Assembly: GCA_043742785.1 (NCBI GenBank)
Contig: JAYTXU010000016.1
Coordinates: 1 to 10,425, forward strand
DNA: 10,425 nucleotides
Direction of reading: 5' to 3'
From: JACQCF01 sp043742785
GTDB taxonomy: Bacteria > Omnitrophota > Gorgyraeia > Zapsychrales > Fredricksoniimonadaceae
Shown here: positions 1 through 6,391 of the stretch, piece after piece
Numbering within the stretch: the first letter of the stretch is position 1
How the letters are laid out: the number at the start of each line of letters is the position of its first letter
Translations under genes and position numbers: made by a program
The notes under the pieces: model-generated
What the model saw: the letters and a program-made list of their open reading frames with translations, nothing else
The model's database searches: none
What the model was told of the DNA's origin: nothing

Positions 1-11
1 TATCTTTTAAA

Positions 12-1271
12 CTAGAAATAAGACCTAACAACAAGAAACTTCATATCCCCAGCTTTGACATCCAAAGAACCCAAATCTTTCATTTCTAATTGCTTGCCAC
101 TAACATCAAGATTTTGCACAAAGAATTGATATTCTCCAGGATTTAACTCAACACGAGCAATACGAATTTCATTCGGTAGAGTTTGCCAGCTACGTAAATC
201 CGCCTGTTCTGTAGATAAATTATATGCTGATCCTATAATATTCGTTAACAGGCCCGCCCAATCTCCATATTTATCTCTTAACTGTTCTTCTGAAACCTTT
301 TCAACAGCCAGCTTTATCATAGGTCTTGCTAAAGCCTTAGCTCCTATAATAAGCTTACGATTTTCTAATATTTGTTTAGCAATTGCACCTATATCTTCAC
401 CTACTTCAGTAGGATAAATCATATCCCCATAAGACCCTTTAACTATTAAAGATGAACTCTTAAGATAATTAATCCGATCCACATATTGAGGAAAAGCAAC
501 CTTACTTGCTAGCGCTCCTCCTACAGGGATTAACAAACTTCCCTCAACCTTGAAGGGAGAAAAACCTGAATATTGGATTAAATAAACATACGCTTTAGAT
601 TTTTCCCGCCGTTCATTGCTATAGCGTAAGAATTTAGGAGCAGATAGGCCGTAATTCTTAACATAATCATTTTCATATACATCTTGAGCCTTGCTTAATG
701 AAATGCGGGCATCCTCAACACTTGTAGAAGAACTATCTGCTTGGTACAAAATACCCATCAACAATCGGGCAAAAGCATCATCTCTATATACATTATTGTT
801 CTTTGGATACCTATCATTAATAAGTCTAAGCTTTATATCCAAATCACGCGCTTCTACTAATGATTCATGAATCTCTCCTAAGGCTACAAAATTCAAAGCC
901 TGAAAAACATTTAATAAAACGTATTCTAAATCATTGCCTCGATAGGACTCCCAATAATCATTAAGTAAAAAAGAAGATCCTATCTCACTTAAGGATTGAG
1001 TGTAGAGTTCATCAAATTTTCTTTTAGCTTGTTCAAAGGCGTGAATACTATCGCGGAATCGGCCTGCTAAGTGTAAAATCATTCCCTTATCAAGCCAATA
1101 AAGGAGTTGATTTTTCTTTCCGTAGGAAATTGGAGAATCTCCTAAGGTGCTCAGAGCAGAATTATATTGGCGATCGGTCAGTAAACCATTGACTTTAGGC
1201 TGCAGGTAAGAAATAGGAGCAGCACAGGAAGACAAAAACAAAACAAAGCCAACAATAAATAAATTAATCAC
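12..1271 (-). CDS. COG3014-like outer-membrane-type lipoprotein with tetratricopeptide-like N-terminal half
   Basis: A 419-residue predicted lipoprotein. The start is GTG at 1269-1271; it is the only usual start codon in the open frame before the lipobox, and AAGGG lies 8 bases upstream of it. A short hydrophobic signal ends in the lipobox LSSC, so Cys16 would be lipidated. Residues of roughly 30-210 are helical and repeat-like, with phrases such as LLYWLDKGMILHLAGRF and AFARLLMGILYQADSS that resemble TPR units. The second half has a conserved-looking block around FKVEGSLLIPVGG and ends in a beta-rich segment (ELNPGEYQFFVQ). The overall pattern is what I recall for the uncharacterised conserved lipoprotein group COG3014; that assignment is from memory. 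The gene follows the LpoB-like gene by 11 bases, so the two are probably translated together and may act together in the envelope. The exact function is unknown. The stop is TAG at 12-14, so the gene is complete. Confidence 0.8.
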   Translation of the reverse strand: MINLFIVGFVLFLSSCAAPISYLQPKVNGLLTDRQYNSALSTLGDSPISYGKKNQLLYWLDKGMILHLAGRFRDSIHAFEQAKRKFDELYTQSLSEIGSSFLLNDYWESYRGNDLEYVLLNVFQALNFVALGEIHESLVEARDLDIKLRLINDRYPKNNNVYRDDAFARLLMGILYQADSSSTSVEDARISLSKAQDVYENDYVKNYGLSAPKFLRYSNERREKSKAYVYLIQYSGFSPFKVEGSLLIPVGGALASKVAFPQYVDRINYLKSSSLIVKGSYGDMIYPTEVGEDIGAIAKQILENRKLIIGAKALARPMIKLAVEKVSEEQLRDKYGDWAGLLTNIIGSAYNLSTEQADLRSWQTLPNEIRIARVELNPGEYQFFVQNLDVSGKQLEMKDLGSLDVKAGDMKFLVVRSYF

Positions 1272-1282
1272 AGCTAAAGCCC

Positions 1283-1885
1283 TTAAAGGGAAACAGTGGC
1301 TCTTTCGACTAGTTTCTTAATTTCTTTCTGACCAAGCCAACGTTTTTGATTAGTCTTCATATCAATCAATTCTAAATTGACTTGATAAAACATAACATAT
1401 TTACCCTTAACCGCATCTTGAACAGCATTAATGCTTCCTTTAAGCATAAAATCAGCTCCAGTTTCATGACCTTTTTCAGAGATCGTCGATGGTTCAGTAT
1501 TTCCAGCAGCTTGATCAACCCTTTCATCACGAACTTCCACTCGCTCATCTTTATTAGCTACAAAAGATACCTTACCAGAATTTATTAATGCTCTTTGAAG
1601 TTCTTCTGTAAACATCTCAGGATTAATGTGTTCGTAGGAGTTATTTTTAATAGACCCTATAATCACCGTTGGTGTACGTCCACTGACTTTATTAAACTCA
1701 TTAATCCAAACACTATTTAAACAAGCACTAATCATTTCGTTTGCTACCATACGTGCGTCAGAATCATTCCATCGGCCGCTTAAATCAATTTGTTTAATTA
1801 CATCTTGACGTGTAACTTTTGGATTAGAAGAACAACCACCAACCATTAAAAGAAACCCAAGTAAAATTATTGATAAGTTTTTCAT
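1283..1885 (-). CDS. lpoB: LpoB-like lipoprotein, putative penicillin-binding-protein activator
   Basis: A 200-residue lipoprotein. The signal peptide has a hydrophobic core (LSIILLGFLLMV) and the lipobox VGGC, giving a lipidated Cys18. The mature part has the features of the LpoB family: DLSGRWNDSDARMVANEM near the start, TPTVIIGSIKNNSYEHI, a LINSGKVSFVA block, ADFMLKGSI, and a C-terminal YQVNLELIDMKTNQKRWLG strand followed by KEIKK. In Escherichia coli LpoB sits in the outer membrane and spans the periplasm to stimulate the peptidoglycan synthase PBP1B. Here the role is inferred from family resemblance only. Unlike E. coli LpoB, the linker after the lipid Cys is short and not proline-rich, so its reach across the periplasm may differ. 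The ATG at 1883-1885 has AAAGGA 6 bases upstream. The gene lies between a prepilin peptidase and a second lipoprotein. Confidence 0.85.
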   Translation of the reverse strand: MKNLSIILLGFLLMVGGCSSNPKVTRQDVIKQIDLSGRWNDSDARMVANEMISACLNSVWINEFNKVSGRTPTVIIGSIKNNSYEHINPEMFTEELQRALINSGKVSFVANKDERVEVRDERVDQAAGNTEPSTISEKGHETGADFMLKGSINAVQDAVKGKYVMFYQVNLELIDMKTNQKRWLGQKEIKKLVERATVSL

Positions 1886-1891
1886 AACTAA

Positions 1892-1897
1892 TCCTTT
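1892..1897 (-). promoter_or_regulatory. Ribosome binding site of the LpoB-like gene
   Basis: AAAGGA on the minus strand lies 6 bases before the ATG at 1883-1885. It fixes the start immediately ahead of the lipoprotein signal peptide. Confidence 0.7.
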
Positions 1898-1922
1898 CTT
1901 AATTTAGAGAACACTCTCCAAT

Positions 1923-2912
1923 TTATAAATGATAAATTCCACCTTGTAAAACCCAATCAATAATTTCCTTCCCCCAAAAAAGACTAATCAAAGCTCCTAA
2001 GACCAAGAAAGGACCATAGGCAATAGTGCTATCCTTGGTACGAACTTTCTCAATAATACCAATCACTCCTCCAAGAAAAGGAGCCACAAAGAATGTCAAC
2101 AATCCAATTTTCCAACCTAAAAAGGCTCCTATCATTGCCATTAGTTTAACATCCCCTCCACCCATACTTTCCTTACGAAAAACAATATCGCCAATTAAAC
2201 CCATGGCATAAATAGATCCACCACCAATTATAAAACCAACCAATGCCCCAGCCAAACCGTGAGCATGCGCATTAAGAACACCTGGCAGAACTAAGGTATT
2301 ACTATTGATTAGATAGACAAAAATTAAAGATATTAAAACTATAATGTTAATCGGTTTATCGTCATAAGGCCCTTCTTCTTCCATTAAATGTTTACAAAAA
2401 ATTGGATAAATCAAGGTCAACAATTGACAAATGATAACCAATAAACCTGCAATAAATGCTCCCAACGATAAATCATTTGTTAAATGAAGCATTGGAATAA
2501 ATGCGCTCAAAATAACTCCTGCCCACATTCCTCCGATTGAAATTTCATCTGGAATAATGCGATGACTTAAATCTACAAAAGTCGCAACTACAAAACAAGA
2601 AAGCATCACTAAATAGGCTGGAAGCAAGGGACTTAACCCAAAATGTAAATAAAAAGTAGCAAAAATAAGACCTGTTAATAATTCAACCATCCAATATCTA
2701 AATGAAATCTTTTTTTTACAATGACGACATTGCCCTTTTAAAACAATCCAACTGACCAGGGGAATATTATCATACCAAGCAATAGGTTTTTTACATTGAG
2801 GACAATGTGAAGAAGGAAAGACAACCGACTTTTCTTGAGGAAGTCTAATAATACAAACATTTAAAAAACTACCGATAATCGAACCTAAAACAAAGAATAA
2901 GAAAATATCCAT
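1923..2912 (-). CDS. pilD: Type IV prepilin peptidase / N-methyltransferase (A24 family)
   Basis: A 329-residue polytopic inner-membrane enzyme that cuts the leader from type IV prepilins or pseudopilins and methylates the new N terminus. The N-terminal GSFLNVCIIRLP motif is followed by the cytoplasmic zinc-type domain with two CxxC pairs (Cys37/Cys40 and Cys62/Cys65), typical of bifunctional PilD/GspO enzymes. The two catalytic aspartates of the A24 aspartyl proteases are visible as Asp114 (VDLSHRIIPD) and Asp254 (GGGDVKLMAMIGAFLGW). They are about 140 residues apart, against roughly 60-65 in well-known members. The extra stretch (about 150-240) holds further hydrophobic segments and a short charged loop, EEEGPYDDKP. 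Its ATG shares one base with the TAA of aroE (TAATG), so translation is probably coupled. No pilin or secretion gene is in the window, so the target (pilus or type II secretion) cannot be told. Confidence 0.93.
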   Translation of the reverse strand: MDIFLFFVLGSIIGSFLNVCIIRLPQEKSVVFPSSHCPQCKKPIAWYDNIPLVSWIVLKGQCRHCKKKISFRYWMVELLTGLIFATFYLHFGLSPLLPAYLVMLSCFVVATFVDLSHRIIPDEISIGGMWAGVILSAFIPMLHLTNDLSLGAFIAGLLVIICQLLTLIYPIFCKHLMEEEGPYDDKPINIIVLISLIFVYLINSNTLVLPGVLNAHAHGLAGALVGFIIGGGSIYAMGLIGDIVFRKESMGGGDVKLMAMIGAFLGWKIGLLTFFVAPFLGGVIGIIEKVRTKDSTIAYGPFLVLGALISLFWGKEIIDWVLQGGIYHL

Positions 2913-3781
2913 TATTTCTGACTTCCTTCCAATGCCTGACGCATAATTTTTCTATATTTGTCTTCAATTTCTATACCTGCCCAATGATTAAACGCCAACA
3001 CTCCTTGAAAATATAACATGCTAAGACCATTAGCTGTTTGAGCTCCTTTAGCTTTAGCTGCTTTCAATAATGGAGTTTGCGCTGGGTTATAAATCACATC
3101 ATACACCAACATGTCTGTATGAAGAGTCGAAGGGTCAATTAAAAATCTTTCTTCACCCTTTAAACCAACAGAAGTTGTATTGATCAAACAATCAGCTAAC
3201 TCCACATTTAAATCTTCGATATTATCTACCACTTCTACGAAACTGGTATCCATTTTGCCAGCTAAAGATTCTACTAAGTTTTTAGCCTTACTAAAGGTGC
3301 GATTATAAATTTTAATACTTGTTGGTCTTTTGTTAACAAGACATAAAACACTTACGATGGAACGAGTCGTCCCACCCGCCCCAAGGACACAGATACGCTT
3401 ATTTTCAAAATCAAAATCCAACTCTTTCAAATGACTTAAGAAACTAGGTCCATCTGTATTAAATCCAAATATCTTACGATTATGATTAATAACAATGGTA
3501 TTAACAGCTCCTACCCGCTGAGCAAATGGATCTACTACATCTACATAAGGTAAGACCTTTTCCTTATAAGGAACTGTAACGTTAAGACCAAATATCGGAT
3601 TATCCTGCTCACGCAAATCCTCAAAAAACAACTTTAATTCTTCCTCATCCATTAACTCAAAGGTCTTATAAACAGCATTAACCTTTAACGCTTTAAAAGC
3701 AGCGTTGTGCATAATAGGAGATAAGCTATGCGCAAGCGGAGTGCCGATAATACCGTATATGGCTGTTGGTTCATGTAACAT
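2912..3781 (-). CDS. aroE: Shikimate dehydrogenase (NADP-dependent)
   Basis: A 289-residue cytosolic enzyme that reduces 3-dehydroshikimate to shikimate in aromatic amino acid synthesis. The shikimate-binding motif appears as HSLSPIMHN (Ser19, Ser21). The catalytic pair is Lys73 in NVTVPYKE and Asp110 in GFNTDG. The nucleotide-binding fold carries GAGGTTR at 134-140, and NRT at 160-162 follows the second strand, the usual determinant for NADP. NTTSVG at 201-206 and ANGLSMLYFQG at 250-260 are also family hallmarks. Length is normal. The ATG at 3779-3781 comes 2 bases after the leuA stop, and the gene's own stop overlaps the start of the prepilin peptidase gene, so it sits in the middle of a tight operon. 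All key residues are present and I see nothing abnormal. Confidence 0.96.
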   Translation of the reverse strand: MLHEPTAIYGIIGTPLAHSLSPIMHNAAFKALKVNAVYKTFELMDEEELKLFFEDLREQDNPIFGLNVTVPYKEKVLPYVDVVDPFAQRVGAVNTIVINHNRKIFGFNTDGPSFLSHLKELDFDFENKRICVLGAGGTTRSIVSVLCLVNKRPTSIKIYNRTFSKAKNLVESLAGKMDTSFVEVVDNIEDLNVELADCLINTTSVGLKGEERFLIDPSTLHTDMLVYDVIYNPAQTPLLKAAKAKGAQTANGLSMLYFQGVLAFNHWAGIEIEDKYRKIMRQALEGSQK

Positions 3782-3783
3782 TC

Positions 3784-5313
3784 TTAACTCTTTGCCTTTT
3801 GCAAGATCATTGTTTTATTAATAGCATTAATATATGCTTTCGCTGAAGCTTCAATAATATCTGTGCTAGCAGCACGCCCAATAACAACCTCTTTATCAAA
3901 AGACACCTTAACGGTTACTTCACCCAAGGCATCCTTACCCTGTGTTACTGATTTAATTGTATAGTCTAATAAATTACCTTTTAATTTCGTGACAGCCTCG
4001 ATTGCTTTATAACAAGCATCTACTGGACCATCCCCTGTTGACTCTTGCGCATATTTCTTCCCCTTATACTGCAAGGTAACAACCACACAAGGAGCAATAT
4101 GGCTACCGCTAGTTGAAGTTAAATCAACTAAGACATAGGCTTCTCTCGTTAATTTTCCTTCATCTTCAACAATAGCAATTAAATCTTCGTCGTAGATTTC
4201 TTTCTTTTTATCTGCTAAATCTTTAAATCGTATAAACGCCTTGTCCAGTTCAATTTCAGACAATTCAACAGCTAAAGATTTCAATCGATCCTTAAAGGCA
4301 TGCCGACCAGAATGCTTACCTAAAACCAAAGCTTCATGAGAAGGAACTCCTATATCCTCAGCATCCATAATTTCATAAGTACGTTTTTCCTTTAAGATTC
4401 CATCTTGATGAATCCCTGATTCATGACGAAAAGCATTAACCCCAACAATCGCTTTATTAGGTGGTACAATGAAACCTGTGGCTTTAGAAACCATCCTAGA
4501 TGTTTTATAAAACTCTTTCGTATTAATCTCCGTTAATAAGCCATAAAAATCTGAACGAGTTTTAATAGCCATAACAATTTCTTCCATAGAAGCATTTCCT
4601 GCCCGTTCTCCGATACCATTTATCGTACATTCTACCTGACGCGCACCATTTTGTAATCCAGCCAAAGAATTAGCAACAGCTAATCCTAAATCGTCGTGAC
4701 AATGAGTTGACAATATAACCTTGTTAATATTGGGGACATTATTTATAATCCCAAAAAATACAGCTCCATATTCCTGCGGTGTCGAGTAGCCCACCGTATC
4801 AGGAATATTCAAGGTCGTAGCCCCTGCCTTAATAACCGCTTCCAAAACCCGATACAAAAAAGTTCTTTCAGTCCGGGAAGCATCTTCAGGAGAAAATTCA
4901 ATATTGTCCATGTACTTACGGGCATATTTAACTGAGGCTACTGCCATATCCAAGATTTGATCCTCGTTCTTTTTAAATTTATGCTCCAAGTGAATCTTGG
5001 AAGTTGCTAAAAAGATATGAATACGTTTATATTTTGCTGGCTTTACAGCTTCAATAACCGCATCAATATCTTTAGTAATCGCTCGAGCTAATCCGCAAAT
5101 GACAGATTTTTTGATATTTTTAGCCACATCGTAAACAGAATCAAAGTCACCTTTAGAGATAACAGGAAACCCTGCTTCAATAATATCCACCCCCAAACGT
5201 TCCAATGCAAAGGCGATTTCCAACTTCTCTTGTGGAGTCATCGTAGCCCCAGGCGCCTGTTCTCCATCACGCAAAGTTGTATCAAAAATTAAGACTTTAT
5301 TATTGTTTTTCAT
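3784..5313 (-). CDS. leuA: 2-isopropylmalate synthase
   Basis: First committed enzyme of leucine synthesis: it condenses acetyl-CoA with 2-oxoisovalerate. Numbering here is from the second of two adjacent ATGs (5311-5313), which is preferred because TGAGGA lies 7 bases upstream; the first ATG (5314-5316) would add one residue and leave only 4 bases. The TIM-barrel catalytic domain has DTTLRDGEQAPG (Asp16), the metal-binding STHCHDDLG (His204, His206) and NGIGERAGN (Asn240). GIHQDGILK marks the linker region. Residues of about 365-505 form the C-terminal LeuA dimer domain responsible for leucine feedback inhibition, with DLTSTSGSH and ASTDIIEASAKAYINAIN. At 509 residues it has the length of full bacterial LeuA, so it is expected to be leucine-sensitive. 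It heads the leuA-aroE-pilD-lpoB-COG3014 gene string and is preceded by an intrinsic terminator. Confidence 0.96.
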   Translation of the reverse strand: MKNNNKVLIFDTTLRDGEQAPGATMTPQEKLEIAFALERLGVDIIEAGFPVISKGDFDSVYDVAKNIKKSVICGLARAITKDIDAVIEAVKPAKYKRIHIFLATSKIHLEHKFKKNEDQILDMAVASVKYARKYMDNIEFSPEDASRTERTFLYRVLEAVIKAGATTLNIPDTVGYSTPQEYGAVFFGIINNVPNINKVILSTHCHDDLGLAVANSLAGLQNGARQVECTINGIGERAGNASMEEIVMAIKTRSDFYGLLTEINTKEFYKTSRMVSKATGFIVPPNKAIVGVNAFRHESGIHQDGILKEKRTYEIMDAEDIGVPSHEALVLGKHSGRHAFKDRLKSLAVELSEIELDKAFIRFKDLADKKKEIYDEDLIAIVEDEGKLTREAYVLVDLTSTSGSHIAPCVVVTLQYKGKKYAQESTGDGPVDACYKAIEAVTKLKGNLLDYTIKSVTQGKDALGEVTVKVSFDKEVVIGRAASTDIIEASAKAYINAINKTMILQKAKS

Positions 5314-5329
5314 CATTTTATCCTCATAT

Positions 5330-5358
5330 AAAAAAAGGGCGAGATAAACTCGCCCTTT
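5330..5358 (-). terminator. Rho-independent terminator after ilvC, directly upstream of leuA
   Basis: A perfect 10-base-pair inverted repeat: arms at 5349-5358 and 5334-5343 (AAAGGGCGAG and CTCGCCCTTT read on the minus strand), with a 5-base loop TTTAT at 5344-5348. On the minus strand the second arm runs straight into a T7 tract, three T's of which are in the stem, followed by ATAT. It lies 39 bases past the ilvC stop and 14 bases before the first leuA ATG. It should end the aldolase-ilvC transcript. Because it is so close to leuA it could also act as an attenuator, though no T-box or leucine-rich leader is visible. Confidence 0.85.
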
Positions 5359-5359
5359 A

Positions 5360-5368
5360 ATTGTATCA
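5360..5368 (-). promoter_or_regulatory. Possible extended -10 promoter for leuA
   Basis: On the minus strand TGATACAAT fits an extended -10 element (TGn followed by TACAAT, 5 of 6 to TATAAT). No convincing -35 hexamer is found 16-18 bases upstream (AAGATA or similar). Initiation about 7 bases downstream would fall inside the first arm of the terminator hairpin, so this transcript could not form the full stem. The call is tentative in such an AT-rich spacer. Confidence 0.25.
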
Positions 5369-5397
5369 TTTTTTTCGAAATTTATCTTTTTCTTACA

Positions 5398-6390
5398 TTA
5401 TTTTTTCATCCAGCTCATTAAAGAACGTAGTCGAGTTCCTACCTTCTCAACAAGATGAGCATCTCCAGCTTTTCTCATTTTCAAAAGATTCTTACGACCA
5501 TTTTTATTCTCAGCCATCCACTCTTTAGCAAACTTTCCTGTCTGAATTTCCTTTAGTATCTTAGACATCTCTACACGAGTACGCGCATTAACAATACGAG
5601 GACCACGAGTCATATCCCCATATTCAGCTGTATCAGAGACTTTCTTACGCATCCCTTGAATACCTTCTTCATACATAATATCTACGATTAATTTTAACTC
5701 ATGTAAACATTCAAAATAAGCAATCTCTGGCTGATATCCCGCTTTGACCAAGGTTTCAAAACCAGCCTTAACCAATTCGCTAGCACCTCCACATAACACA
5801 GCTTGCTCACCAAATAAATCAGTTTCAGTTTCTTCTTTAAATGTTGTTTGAATAATACCTGCACGAGAACCACCAATACCCTTAGCATAGGCCAAAGCAA
5901 CCTTCAAAGCTTTACCAGTGGCATTTTGATAAACTGCAACCAAACAAGGAACTCCTTTACCTTCTACATACTGACGACGCACCAAAGAACCAGGTCCTTT
6001 AGGAGCAATCATAAAAATATCCACATCCTGAGGAGGAAGAATAAATTTAAAATGAATATTAAATCCATGCGAGAAAGCTAAGGCTTTCCCTTTAGTTAAA
6101 TAAGGTTCAATAGAGTTTTTATAAATATCAGCTTGTAAATGATCTTGGGTTAAAATAATAATTACATCAGCTAACTTTGCCGCTTCTTCAACGGACATAG
6201 GTTTGAATCCATCTTTCTTAGCTAATTCATAATTAGGACCACCAGGACGCTGAGCAATAATAACTTTCAAACCGCTATCACGTAAATTTAAAGCCTGACC
6301 ACGACCTTGAATACCATATCCAACCACGGCAATAGTTTTGCTTTTTATATCGTTAATATTACAATCTTTCTCGTAATAATTTTTAGCCAT
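5398..6390 (-). CDS. ilvC: Ketol-acid reductoisomerase, class I
   Basis: A 330-residue enzyme that converts acetolactate or acetohydroxybutyrate to the dihydroxy acids of valine and isoleucine synthesis, using Mg2+ and NAD(P)H. The start is taken as the ATG at 6388-6390, which has AAGGAG 9 bases upstream. An in-frame ATG at 6409-6411 would add 7 residues but overlaps the aldolase gene and would contain this ribosome binding site. The Rossmann motif is GYGIQGRG (24-31). His108 (FSHGFNIHF), Lys131 (APKGPG), Asp191 and Glu195 (TDLFGEQ), Glu227 and Glu231 (FECLHELK) and Ser252 are the expected catalytic and metal residues. The C-terminal knotted domain is of the short class I form. The cofactor loop reads QRPGGPNYE (47-55): the two serines usually seen near positions 51 and 53 are Gly and Asn. 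No ilvB, ilvN or ilvD gene is adjacent. Confidence 0.95.
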   Translation of the reverse strand: MAKNYYEKDCNINDIKSKTIAVVGYGIQGRGQALNLRDSGLKVIIAQRPGGPNYELAKKDGFKPMSVEEAAKLADVIIILTQDHLQADIYKNSIEPYLTKGKALAFSHGFNIHFKFILPPQDVDIFMIAPKGPGSLVRRQYVEGKGVPCLVAVYQNATGKALKVALAYAKGIGGSRAGIIQTTFKEETETDLFGEQAVLCGGASELVKAGFETLVKAGYQPEIAYFECLHELKLIVDIMYEEGIQGMRKKVSDTAEYGDMTRGPRIVNARTRVEMSKILKEIQTGKFAKEWMAENKNGRKNLLKMRKAGDAHLVEKVGTRLRSLMSWMKK

Positions 6391-6391
6391 T

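Noticed and set aside
1382..1588. 68-codon plus-strand reading frame
   Set aside because: It lies wholly antisense within the LpoB-like gene, whose protein is clearly family-like; composition is that of a shadow frame.
1897..1922. Terminator between the prepilin peptidase and LpoB-like genes
   Set aside because: Only a 4-5 base pair stem (GAGA/TCTC) with no T tract; the genes are more likely cotranscribed.
2026..2211. 61-codon plus-strand reading frame
   Set aside because: Antisense to the catalytic region of the prepilin peptidase, with no recognisable protein features of its own.
5313..5369. 18-codon leader peptide (MIQLKGEF...) running through the terminator and ending on the leuA ATG
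   Set aside because: The frame is open and ends overlapping the leuA start, but it has no ribosome binding site and only one leucine, so a classical leucine attenuator leader is not supported.
5694..5900. 68-codon minus-strand reading frame
   Set aside because: An alternative frame inside the highly conserved part of ilvC; the ilvC frame is undoubtedly the coding one.
5848..6081. 77-codon plus-strand reading frame
   Set aside because: Antisense to ilvC, low-complexity Asn/Thr-rich translation and no ribosome binding site noticed.
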